NCBI GenBank assembly: GCA_015680685.1
Contig: MNCI01003445.1
Coordinates: 40,269-104,268 of the forward strand
Direction of reading: 5' to 3'
Source of the DNA: Gnetum montanum
Lineage: Eukaryota; Streptophyta; Gnetopsida; Gnetales; Gnetaceae
DNA length: 64,000 nucleotides
In this document: in pieces, positions 11,546 through 23,152 of the stretch
Position numbering within the stretch: the stretch's first letter is position 1
How the letters are laid out: each line of letters opens with the position of its first letter
The notes under the pieces: model-generated
What the model saw: the letters and a program-made list of their open reading frames with translations, nothing else
The model's database searches: none
What the model was told of the DNA's origin: nothing
Position numbers and translations under genes: made by a program

Positions 11546-12884
11546 TTGATGTTTAGAGGACAGGCCCAAGAGATGTTGACAAAGAATACAAATCAACATG
11601 ATAGACAAGATGCTAACATCGCTCCTCAGTAATTCTCAAGATGTCACTTAGCTATGCTTGAGAGTGCTAGGATAGTCATGTAGGGAAGGGGGAAAGGGTG
11701 GATTTGCGAGAACAGTTTTAGAAGGGGAATGATGTAGCACAATGTGCTCCCTCATCAGAGTGCTTGTGAGGGAGTTGATATGCATGGGCATCTTTCTTTT
11801 GCAGGCTTCTGACCTCTCATCGGAATGCTTAGAGATGGTCATTGTGAAATAGCTGATGTGCCATTTTTTTGGGCATGTTTTTCTTGAGATTTTGCTCTTT
11901 TACGCTTTTCTTTTGCTATTTTGCCATTTTCATTTGCAAACAAACTTGTTGTTGTAGGATTAGTGTTTCCTTCCCAGGATGAGTTGCGTTACATCCACAT
12001 GGGGCTTTGACTTGCCTACAAATGCTTCCCATGCAGCGATTTGCATTACACGTGCATGGACTTTGTGGTTGAGCATATGGGAGGGCTTTATAGGCATCAA
12101 GAAAAATTCATAAAAGAGGTGTCATAAGGAGAATTTTGGGTGTAAGGAATGAGGTAAGGGAGGTTAAGGGGGAGGATAGGATGTGCACTCCCAAGTAGCC
12201 AAGCTGCTCAGGATGACCACCTTGGAACGATGTAGTGTCCTGTTGCCTTGGCGAAACGCATCTCTAACCGATACCCCTCTGGCACGTATCCTAAAAACAC
12301 AATAGAGAGAAAACTAGAAGAAACAACCATCAAGTAAAATGAAGGAAAAGGTCTTGCTTGATTTGGGTGCTGCTAGAGCAATGGATGTTGTTGCTGAGGC
12401 ATTCGACATCCAAACCAGAAAGGCTAGCAACGGTTCTGGCAACATCAGTGTGGAGGAGTCGGCATTGAGATAGCTAGGAATTACAGTGATGTGAGTGCTC
12501 AGGAGTTCCCACCTAAGGAAAACATTATGCAGTTCAACTGTAAGGTGAGATTCCCAACAGCTGAACATCTTTTAGGCTTGGGTGATGGTGGGGGCTGAAG
12601 GGTAGCACTTTTATGGCTGGGCTACAATAGTGCTGAGACTCCAGCAGTAGGTGCTGACAACAGAAGCTACTGCCAGGGTGATGGGCTATGGTGGCGGTAG
12701 CTCTGGAAGGTCAACAAGATGTGAGATGACATCTTTGGAGGATCAACAAGATGCCAGGGGTAGTGGCTTTGCATATATTCCAGAGGATTTTTTCTTGGCA
12801 TTGTGAACTACATTCTGGAACTGCAACATCCCACCCCATGTCGGCATTGTGCATGCGTACTTGCTTGTAGGGTCATGGATTGTG
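11546..12884 (-). other. 3' tail of the old Tat element (no clear gene)
   Basis: Corresponds by position to 57400-58552 of the younger copy and shares short similar runs with it (for example GTAACGCAACT near 11990). The 180-codon frame seen in the younger copy is not kept here, which argues against a conserved protein. Confidence 0.5.
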
Positions 12885-13350
12885 AGCTAGGTGTTGTGCT
12901 GTGAACCCAGTTTAAGGTCCTGGTAGACCATTTGATGTGCTGGTTTAAGGTCCCAGCAAACCACGGGGTGCTAGTTTAAGGTCCCAGTAAACCAATGTGC
13001 TAGTTTAAGGTCCTAGAAGACCATTGTGCTAGTTTATCATCATAGCGGACGGTCGTTGTGCTAGTTTAAGGTCCTAGCAGACCGCTGTGCTATTTTAAGG
13101 TCCTAGCAGACCGCTGTGCTAGTTTATCGTCGTAGCAGATGGTGGATGGGCCAGTTTAAGGTCGTAGTAGACTATCTATGCCAATTTAACATCGTAGCAG
13201 ATGTGCTTTGCTAGTTTTACATCATGGCGGATGGTTTGTGCCAGTTTATAGTCCTAGCAGACTATCATTGTGCTAGTTTATAGTCATAGAAAATTGTCTT
13301 TGCCAATTTTACATCATAGTAGATGATCTTTGCTAGTTTTACATCGTAGA
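12885..13350. repeat. Tandem repeat block after pol, old Tat element
   Basis: About a dozen degenerate units of roughly 30-45 bp built on TAGTTTAAGGTC..AGCAGACC (plus strand). The same core occurs in the blocks at 16990, 22550, 48178 and 56618. No coding potential. Confidence 0.85.
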
Positions 13351-13376
13351 AGATGTTTGCTTACCTTGATCATGCA

Positions 13377-16300
13377 TCAGATGTAGTACAGCTTCAGATA
13401 CGAATGATTCACAAGATTTGTGAACTCGTTACCATCCATGTATGCCAACTTGAAGGCTCCGTTCCCATAGGCTTTTGTGACCATGAATAGACCTTCTCAG
13501 TTTGCTAAGAATTTATTCACATGTTCATAGATAGCCTTGAGAATGAGGTTCCCCTTTTTTATCAATCATTGATGTAGGTTTGCATGATGCTTCTACCATT
13601 GCCTGTCTTGATATCACTCTATGCGGCCAAGTGTCTGTGCATGCTCCTCCTCTATGGAGTCGAGGTCGATGATGCTCAACTCATTGTTCTAGGCTTCGCT
13701 CATGACATTTGATAGGATCATTTGAAGTGATGGTACCTGCAACTCAAGAGGCAACATTGCTTCAGATCTATAAATAAGATTGTAAGGGGTTTTACCTGTT
13801 GCCATCCTGTATGTCATTCTGTAAGCCCATAACACATAGAGGATTTTCTTGTGCCATCACCTCTTGCTATTGCTAAGAATTTTTTTGAGCAAGTTGATGA
13901 TGGCTTTGTTCGTAGCTTTTGCCTATCCATTTGCCTACAAGTAGTATGGCAAGGAGAACAACTACCTAATGCCAAGGTTGTTGCAAAAGGTTTTGGTTTC
14001 TGCAGTACTAAATTGTGGCCCATTGTCTATGACAATAGTCATGGGAAGCCCAAACCTTGTCATGATGTTATCTAATATAAAGTGTTAAACTTGTTGAGAT
14101 GTAGTCTTCCTAAAGGGGATAGCCTCCACCTACTTCGTAAAGTACTCAGTGGTGGTGATGATGAAGTTATGCCCTATGGAAGACTTAGGTGTGATAGGTC
14201 CTATAATGTCTAGTCCCCATCGTTGGAATGGCCACGTGATTTGCGTCGGGTGCAACTTGGTAGGTGAAACATATATAAGATTTTCATATCATTAGCATGT
14301 ATCACAAGTCTTAACTTTGGCTAGGCAATCGCATTTCATGTGAGGCTAGTAGTACCCTAGGCATTTAATTTTTGCCACCATGGCCCTAGGTGCTATGTGT
14401 CCACCACACAGTCCCTCATGTACCTCATTAATGACCTTTTGTGCTTGTCCCTCATTTACACATGCCAGAAATATCCCATCAAAGGAGCATTTGCATAAAG
14501 TGTTATCTCCCATAAGTACATATTGCCAAGCACACTTGTGGATCGCATCCCTTTCGATAGAAGTCAATCCGCATGGGGGTTCACCATGTTGTAGATAGGA
14601 TTTAATGTTGGCGTACCACTCCTGCGTATCCGTAGTGCTTACAAACGTGACATGTATTTCTTGAGTGATAGGCTTTGTACATTCGGTTATTGAAGCAAGC
14701 AAGCTTGCGAATAGGTGTGATGGTACATTTAATGCTAGGGTGGCCAAGGCATCTGCTATGGTGTTTTCATTGCACGACACATGTTGAACGTCCGTTGTTG
14801 CAAACTGTTTAAGAAAAATTTTAGATAGGTCACAATAGGGTTGCATATGGATAACTTTGCAGGTATAAACCTCGGTGACTTGATTGACAACGAGTTATAA
14901 ATCACCACGAATCACTAGGTGTTGAATTTTTAATGCTTGGGCTACTAAGAGGCCCTTGAGGAGTCCTTTGTACTATGCCACGTTGTTCATAGAAAGGAGC
15001 ACAAAATGATAAGCAAACAGTTGAATGTCCCTAGAGGGGAATGTAATGACATCTACTGCACTACCACCACACGTAGTTGAGGCGCCGTCGAAATGCAAGG
15101 TAGCTTCAAGATGTAATTGGATAGTGTTGATTGTGCTAACGTGCTCATTAGGGAATTCAGGTTCTATGGTTGCCTAATCGTCGACAGGTGAGGTTGTAAT
15201 TTGCATAGTTATAGCTTGACCTTTCGTGGATGATTGGATCACATAATGCAAATCGAATTCTGCGATTATGGCTTTCCACTGGGATATCCTGCTACTTTTG
15301 TATAGATTATTCGTGATAGCCCAAAGTACATTGCTTTTGCAAATGATGTTAACTTTTCTATAGAATAGATAATGCATTCACTTTTCAATGCAAACACTAG
15401 GATGAGGCAATTTCTTTCCACCTCATTGTACTTCACCTCGTATGCTATCAATACATGACTTAGGTAATACACTAGAATCTCAAAGCCATCATCTCTTCTC
15501 TAACATAACAGTGCCGCGATAGACATGTCTGAGGTGGCAAGGTAGATGTAGAAAGGCTTATCCCTCTATGGTGGGTAAATAGTCAGGAGGTGTAAAAGCT
15601 CTTTCTTTAGATCATTGAAGGCTTGTTGGCATTGTGTTGTCCATTCAAAGTTAACCCCTTTCTTTAGTAAATGTTTCATGGGGTGTAACTTGTCAGTCAA
15701 CTTTGCTATAAACCTTCTAATGAATTGTACCCTACCTTGCAACCCGCACAATTCTTTAAGGTTAGTAGGGGGTGCTAGATTAACGATGGCCTTAACTTTG
15801 TTAGGGTCCACTCGTATTCCAGCCTCCAATACTACAAACCCTAACATGCATCTAGTTTTTACCCCGAAGACACACTTTTTTGGATTGAGGTGTAAGTCAT
15901 GCATCTGGCAGCATTTAAGGACTACACCTAGATCATTGGAATGATTAGCAGCCTCTTTAGATTTGACCACTATGTCATCCACATAGTCGTTTAGTGTTTC
16001 TGGTATGTAGTCACTAAAGATGTATGTCATGGCTCTTTGGTAGGTCACTTCAATGTTTTTGAGTCCAAAGGGCATCATAGTGTAATAAAAAGTACCCCAT
16101 GGGGTCATGAAAGTGGTTGTTAATTGATGCTCTGGGTTGATACAAATTTGATTGTATCTGGAGAAATCATCTATGAAAGATAGTAGAGCATGACCAGCCA
16201 TAGTGTCGATGAGTTGATCAATACTCGTCAGTGGAAAGTCATCTTTGATTGTTGCTTTGTTCAAATCTTGGAATTCTATATAGATTCATATTCCTCCCAT

Positions 16301-16846
16301 TTTCTTAGAAAATACAATGATGTTTGACATCCATTCTGAGTAATCAACTACCTAGATGAAACCAATCTGATACAGCTGAGTGATTTCATTACATACGGCT
16401 AGTGCGATCTCTGGTTTAACCTTGCAAGCCTTTTGTTTAACTACTTTTATACGTAGATCTGAGACAATGTTATGCTTTAGAAGCCTTGGATCTAAACCCG
16501 GCATGTCATTGTAAGACCACGTGAATACTTCGATGTTATCTTGCAAGATCTTGGATACATCTTTGTGTGTTTGCGAATCTAGGAGGGAGCTAAGTTTTAA
16601 AGTTTTTATTTTTCCCCTGGATGTAGTCACAGGAGTTTCAATAAGAGGGTCCTTAGTTACATCCCTAGCCTCTAAATCTAAGGCTTGAACCAGATGTTCG
16701 AGCCAATCTGGGGATATTTCTAAGGATGCTACAGTTCTATCTGTGGATGATTCCCAGTCTATTGACTTTGGGTTTAGTTGTCTTGTAAGTTCTCCCTGTG
16801 GACCTGTCAAGGCTAGAGGTGAAGAAAGATCATGATGCATGGCCAT
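13377..16846 (-). pseudogene. Pol of the old Tat element: RT, two RNase H domains, integrase
   Basis: Domains in order: RT (SFIDDFSRYNQI near 16170, catalytic YVDD at 15974-15985), RNase H (YNEVERNCLILVFAL near 15430), a second archaeal-type RNase H (FDGAS near 15080, GDL, IADALATLAL near 14750), and integrase (HEGLCGGH near 14410, GLDIIGPITPKS near 14190, IVIDNGPQFS near 14020). The second RNase H is a known mark of the Tat lineage. Start and stop coincide with those of the younger copy (53122-56589). Damage: many TAG stops and one frameshift near 15385. At the D35E position of integrase, codon 13917-13919, a Lys stands where Glu is required. Confidence 0.88.
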
Positions 16847-16989
16847 TCTTGCTCAGCCTGCCACAATGAGATAAATGTCAAGTCAAGTGATACCTGTTTG
16901 TAGCGATAACATAGTAAACATTTGCAAAGAAATAATGAAATATGAATAATTGAAATAATTGTAAACTATGATACAAAGTTTTTAGTCTT

Positions 16990-17425
16990 CTAGTTTAAGG
17001 TCACGGTAGACCACTTGGATGCAAAAGTTCAAAACTGCTAGTTTAAGGTCTTTGCGAACCACTAACTTGGTCGAGACTGTGAGTCAAAGCTACTAGTTTC
17101 AGGTTTTTGTAGACCGCTAATGGGTTAGGTTTGTGAATTAAAAGTATTAGTTTAAAGTCTTTGAGGAATGTTAATAGGTTATGTTTGTAAGTTGAAAGTA
17201 TTAGTTTAAGGTCTTTGCGAACCGCTAACGAGTTATGCTTGTGAAGGTAAGTATTAGTTTAAGATCTTTGCGGACCGCTAATGAATTATTGTTGCAAAGG
17301 TTAAAAATATTAGTTTAAGGTCTTTGCAGACTAATAACGAGTTATGCTTGTGAAGGTAAGTATTAGTTTAAGGTCTTTGCGGACCGATAACGAGTTATGT
17401 CCGCAAAGGTAAGTTGCTAGTTTCA
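16990..17425. repeat. Tandem repeat block upstream of the antisense gene, old Tat element
   Basis: Around ten units based on TAGTTTAAGGTCTTTGCGGACC, ending about 140 bp before the TATA box of the plus-strand gene. The younger copy keeps only about one recognisable unit here (about 52899-52921). Confidence 0.85.
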
Positions 17426-17565
17426 GGTGGGATGAGATTTTTGGTTGGGCCCACTTGCTATGATGCAAACAGTGCTACTATGCTATGGTAGGAGTGCTAT
17501 GCTATATGGAACATCCCACATTAATCGGGGTGTGAAAATGGCAAGTTCCCTTTTACTGCGTTGGC

Positions 17566-17574
17566 TATAAATAG
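17566..17574 (+). promoter_or_regulatory. TATA box of the antisense gene, old Tat element
   Basis: TATAAATAG, 140 bp upstream of the ATG at 17706 and on the same strand as the gene. The younger copy has the homologous TATAAGTAAGCGG on the minus strand at 52785-52773. A TATA box here, far from the LTRs and opposite to the element's own transcription, suggests an internal promoter. Confidence 0.65.
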
Positions 17575-17705
17575 GGGTTTACCTCTGGTAAACTCGTCAT
17601 TTTCATCATAAGTGCAAAGCCCACATTCAGAGCATAGAGCATTTGTGCTAAAAAAGAGTAGGGTGATTTAGCGTAGTGACTAAGAAAGAATATACAACTA
17701 AGACA

Positions 17706-20700
17706 ATGGCACCTAAAAGAGAACACAAACACCTAGCGCTCGCTAAGGTGGACGAGGTGAAAGACACTCTAGGGTGTCTGTCACAGGTGCGTGTTGTGGT
17801 ATGAGAGGAGGCTTCGTCGGCCTAGTAGGTTGCTACACTACCTTTTTCTTCCATGCTGCTATTGTTCTTTCTACTTTTTTTTTCATTTTTTGTTTTGAAA
17901 ATCTACGTCTTCTATCGCCATTTTGGCCATTACATTGTCGTTGTTGTTGATTCAGCCACGATGGGTGTACGAACGTTATGCTAAGGTTGCATGCAGTATT
18001 GCCTAGACCACCATTTTCATGACTGCCTCACCACATAGGTTTAGGTGATTATGGAAACCTAGTATGCGAATAGAATAGCATACGACCCTTAGGAGGGTTT
18101 GGCCACGCACATGACTTGACAACGTAACACGTGTTTAACGTAGCATAGTGCGAGTCGTTTTGTACGTCAAAGGATTTGTTGAAATGACTGCAGCGTATTA
18201 AATTCTTTCTTGTTTAAAATTTGTATTTAATTTTTTGTTACTATGCTAGGCCGATGTGTTGTGAGACCCTTAGGTCAATGCATTGGTAATATCGCGTTGC
18301 TACACTATTACCCTTGTGGTTTTGCTATGCTACATGCAAGGAAAGAGTTATGCTATGCTATTTGCAAATGGCTAATCTTGCTACGCTACATGCAAACTCC
18401 ACTCTAACATAATGTTAACATTTTCCATTGTGTTATGTACGGTGATGTTAAGACCCATCTTGATTATCCTAGAAATTGTAGGGGTTTTGTGTTGCCTAAG
18501 TGAATCGGTGGCCAACGTTCCTCCGCCCCATGCACGTGTGGAGCGGTAGGCAGTCTAGTTTCGAGAAGGTGTGCAGGACTTCCTAAAATTCCTCCTCCAA
18601 CACTTTAGTTTGATCATTTGGTCACACTTATCAAAGGAGGTAGTAGCTGCAATTACAAAAACCCTGTTGCCTAGGGCAAGCCAGGGTATTCTGAAATTTC
18701 TGACCGATGGAGTAATCGGGAGCGGGCAGGCAGAGGGATCCAGTCAGCACCCAAAAAGTTTGAGGCATCTGAGTTTGATCTGGGAAATGCCCAAATATAA
18801 TTGCTACCACATGTACAACACATTTTTCATTTCCCATCACATGGGAACATATTTTCAGAACCCATTAGGAACTATTTATTGTGCTGGCATGTGAGTTCTG
18901 TAAACATATTCCGCTACGTCATGCGATGCATGCTACGCTAGGAAAAAAATGTTAACAATGTATGTGCTTGTTTTGTTACTAGGTTTTACATCAACAAGAG
19001 TGGGCTTCACAATGATACTGATGCCTTGGCCTTGGCACAGATGGTGCTGCAGGAGTTTTCCTTTGCTGGAAATATGTGTGCCGATGTGATAGGCCAATGC
19101 GGGGGTGAATACAAAACCTATCCAACTTGGTACTCCCAGTTTTACAATAGGTGTAAGGATTTCGGTTGGTTGGATGGGGATTGGACATCCCTTTGGCCAA
19201 TCACCATTGAAGATGTGTCGGTGGATCCCCCACCATTCCCGTCACCGTTCAAACCTGGTACACTAAATCATGAGTTTATGTTTACATGTTCGAGTGTTGT
19301 TCCTATTTTTCTATTGTTTTTTTTTGTTTAGCTTTTTACTTTTTCTTTTTATAAACTACTACAACAGCGAATAAATCCTAGGAGGTGATGATGATTACCT
19401 CTAGGCATAACAAGGCTAACATTCATTTCAAGTACGGGGAGGTCGACCAGACCCAATGTTGGGTTTGCAATGGGGCCCCAGAATCGCTTGTCAACAACCT
19501 TCAAGACGCTGGGCTCATGGAGTTGTTCTTGGCCATCAAACCAAGCACACCTATTGTTGCTATACTTGCCCTAGCTGACTCCTTTTCTGAAAGAGAAAAC
19601 CACTTATGCATGCATGTGCATGGTGTGCTAGTGGTCCTTGAGATTAACAACCAACTATTTGCAGATCTCTTCAGTGTCCCCTCTGATGGTCTCCTCGTGG
19701 GAGAAAAGACCAAAAAGGAGGCAAACCATCAAGGGAACATTGAGTGTCTAGGGGTAGAGAAGGGCCACAAGGGGATCCATATTGAAGTGGCTACACTGAG
19801 AGTGGCCAAAATGGTTTACCCCGTCTTCCGTGCCCATGCTTTCTCCAAGCTACTCTCCCAAGAAAAGATCATTGGGATTGAGCAAGCTTGGGTAATGAGA
19901 GAGGTCATGGAAGAGGGGGCCCATTACAATTAGGCCAAGCATCCCTGCAAAGGTCTGCAGGCTGAAATGGTCCAGCTTCATAAGAAGCCTGAATCCCATT
20001 TCAATGTCCATCATGCCTTCTTTGTAGCCTGCTTGCGGCACTTCGTAGAATTCTTGGTAGTTCACGAGAATGGAGTCTGGGTGATGCAAAATCATAACGA
20101 AATTTCTAAACCATGGATTTGCCAAGTCTTTCACACCACTCGATCCCAGGATCCCCCAAAAGCTATTGGGGAGTCATTTTCAATGATAGCTAGGGATTGG
20201 GTGGCCCGCAACTTCTGTGGCTAGGATAGCGTAGAAGAGATGCTCCCTTCTACTACAGGTATAGTATCAAAGGGAAAACACCTCATTGTGGAGACAGTGG
20301 CCACTAAGCTGCAACGCAAAAGGTCTCGTCTGGTTGAGGATCCTCCTTGTATGAATGAAGAAGGGGAGTAGAAACTGTTGTTCAAGCTTCACAGGATACA
20401 ACCTCCCATTGTTAAATGCTTTTTCTTTTTATTTGTCATTTTTTCTATTTGGTTAATGCTTGCTACGCTGTGCTATGCTAGGTAGCGTAGCACAATGTAG
20501 CATCTATTTCAAGTTAGTCTACTTTTGCCTAATGTGAACACGCTTTGCTACCAAAGGAAGAAGAAGAAAAAGAAGGCAAATAGGTGACAACCCCCAAAAT
20601 GGGGGTGACTATTAAAGATGCGGGGGCCCCAACAGCAAAGGAAAGGGCCCTAGTCAAGAAAGAAGGAGCACCCACCACAAAGGAAGGGGCTCCCATCAAT

Positions 20701-22329
20701 GAGGAAAACACTCATGCTAACGAGGAGGACATTTCTGCCGATGAGGAGGACACTCCTATAGATGAGAAAAATGTTGGTGCCACAGAAAGAAGGGCCCCAA
20801 CAAATAAAGAAGAGGCTCGTGTCAACCAAGAAGGGACCTCTACCAATGATCCCTTTGCTAAATGTAGTTCAGCATCAAAGGAGCAAATGAACATAGAGGG
20901 TGTTGCCATGTTGCTGAGTTAGCAAGGAGAGGGAAGCTACAACTAGATGTTGGTGAGTTTGACTACATATTCGACAGTATGTCAATGGGCAACACCCCCC
21001 CCCCCCCCACTACCACCCCTGAGGGTTTGCTGGGTAGGGGCCTTTACATTGTCATTCACGTTACTCATTATCTTTATTGTAGTCCTCTCAACCATAACTA
21101 ACACGTTTGGTTATGTGGCAGACACTGCAAGCCCTTCTTCGATCTGCCTGTGACCATGGGTCAAGACCCTTGATAAGTTTACGTTCATGTAGGGGGTGGT
21201 TGATGACATGATTGACCATCTCAAGTAGATTGATCCAGAAGTGGGTGAGTGAAGTTGCTACACTAGGCTTTTTAAATGCTATTCTAGGCTTCTTGGATTG
21301 CTAAACTTTGCTACGCTACAGTGACTAATGTGTTTTGTGTATGGTCAACAACCTCTCGCCTCAAGTGGAACCCAAAACAAGCAGTCAAAGTCAACACCGT
21401 GCCTGCATTCTCATCGACAGTGACCGAAGTACCTCGTCGCATATATGACGAGACTAGCGAATGCACGTTGTACTCAGCACACTCCCTGTGGGAGTGTAGG
21501 CGTGTAAACGAAGACCTGTGGAAATGGGTCTAGAAGCTTGAGAGGGAGAAGGTGAATCTAACTATCGAGGTGGAAGACTTATGCTTCAGGAATGAGTTCC
21601 TATTGGCCTGGGATACCAACGAGGGCAATTGGCACATGGCCATCATTGATTATGCAAGATATTGGATGACCGTGCAGCGCAACAATGAGGCCACACGTGA
21701 AATAATTGAGCAGCGAATGCAAATGGACTTGTTGACCTAGAAGAACTAGGATTGGAAAGAGTTTATGAGTGGGGGAAGTTCCAGAAAAACCACAAGCATA
21801 TGTATAAACTGGAATGTGCCACCTACCATAAACAATATTGGGATGCTTTTGTTAAGTTGTATACTCATGAAGTGTTCCTGGATATCAATGGCGCTTCTGG
21901 GCTTACGACAAGTTCATGCAATAAGTGAAGGTCAGTGAATCCCCTAAATGGGAAGTGAGTTTCCCCATGGGTGAGACCGTTGTGGCCTCCTTTTCTCCAA
22001 GGCCACCGAGATGGACGACTATTGAAAAGGAGAAAGTTGCAGCAGACACTAACTTGGGAGATAGGCACTGGGCAGACATCACTGAAGAGGAGGTTTGGCA
22101 ATGCCTTGGGACAGGCTTGGATCACATACCCCCTAAAATAGACCCAGGGCTATCTCAGGTTAGTCACTATTTTGTGATGCAATAATTTGTTTTACTCTAG
22201 TTTTTTTTACCATGACTATAGCTGACTACTTCATTTTCTATTATACAGATTTTGGATGAAGAAGCAAGGTCCTCTGAGGGTGGGAACAATGATGCAGAGG
22301 AAGAGGATGCAGAGGGAGATGATGCATGA
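17706..22329 (+). pseudogene. Antisense multi-exon gene with FCP1/NIF-like domain, old Tat copy
   Basis: Plus-strand gene inside a minus-strand element. Exons read from sequence and by comparison with 52629-48549: 1, 17706-17824; 2, about 18443-18890; 3, 18983-19257; 4, 19368 to about 20410; 5, about 20540-20930; 6, 21122-21244; 7, about 21348-22158; 8, 22249-22329. Donors include GTAGGT, GTGAGT and GTTAGT. Exon 1 starts MAPKREHKHLALAKVDEV. Exon 2 holds LIILEIVGVLCCLS and FLKFLLQHFSLIIWSHLS, resembling plant FCP1/NIF-type HAD phosphatases, but the nucleophile Asp is Glu. Exon 5 is expanded into Glu/Lys-rich repeats (GAPTAKE, GAPTTKE). Exon 8 is acidic and ends GDDA. Internal stops are mainly TAG. 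Function unknown; no longer codes for a full protein. Confidence 0.75.
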
Positions 22330-22549
22330 TAGCAAGGGATCTTATTTGTATTTTTGCAAGAATATTTCAATGATTATTTAATTGAGACTTTTAAATGAAT
22401 TATGACTTATGACACGACTCATTTTATTTTAGCTTGTGTATTATCTACGTGATCTATTTTTATCTTTTTTTTGTCTTAGTTTTAGGCCATTTCGGGCCAT
22501 GGTCAAGCAATAAGAAAAAGAAATTTTTTTATTATTTATCTTTTTAAAT
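22330..22549. other. Downstream flank of the antisense gene
   Basis: AT-rich sequence right after the stop codon, suitable for a 3' untranslated region. I see no canonical AATAAA. It leads into the repeat block. Confidence 0.4.
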
Positions 22550-22990
22550 AGCCAGTTTTAGGCCTTGGTGGGCCATAGTGGTAGTTTAAGGCCATTCTAG
22601 GCCATCGCTAATTTTAGGCCATTTCAAGCCATCGCTAGTTTTAAGCCATTTCGGGCCATCGTAGATGAGTGGGGTAACAAATTTTGCTAGTTTTAGGCCT
22701 TAGTGTGCCAGGATGTAATGTAAACAAATTTTTTTTCCAGTTTTAGGCCTTAGTGGGCCATAACGTAGTGTGAACGGAAAATCTTGCTAGTTTCAGGCCT
22801 TAGTGGGCCGCATGTAGTTTTAGACCATTTTGGGCTGTCAAATGATGGTAAAGAATAAATTTCACCAGTTTTATGCCTTAGCAGGTCGTGACATGATACG
22901 GTCAGAAAAGTTTACCAGTTTTAGGCCTTAGCGGGCCGAGATGTAATGTAAATAGATGATTGTGCCAATTTTAGGCCTTAGTGGGCCATC
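22550..22990. repeat. Tandem repeat block downstream of the antisense gene, old Tat element
   Basis: About ten units of the type CCAGTTTTAGGCCTTAGTGGGCC. It corresponds to the block at 48178-48342 in the younger copy, between protease and the 3' end of the antisense gene. Confidence 0.85.
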
Positions 22991-23152
22991 ACGTAGTGTG
23001 AACGGAGGATATGGGAATGATTTAAAAAAATAAGTTGGGTTCCTAGCGTAGATGAATGAATGTGAAGTAAACAAAAAATAAATGTAAAATGAATGTTAAC
23101 CAGGTAGGAAGCAGTAGAATTTCTACGCTATACGCAACTGCTTTCTGACCCA

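Noticed and set aside
20990-21012. Run of about 15 C bases inside the old antisense gene as a functional G-quadruplex-type site
   Set aside because: It lies in the intron between exons 5 and 6, has no counterpart in the younger copy and is probably slippage. Base counts in such runs are also error-prone.
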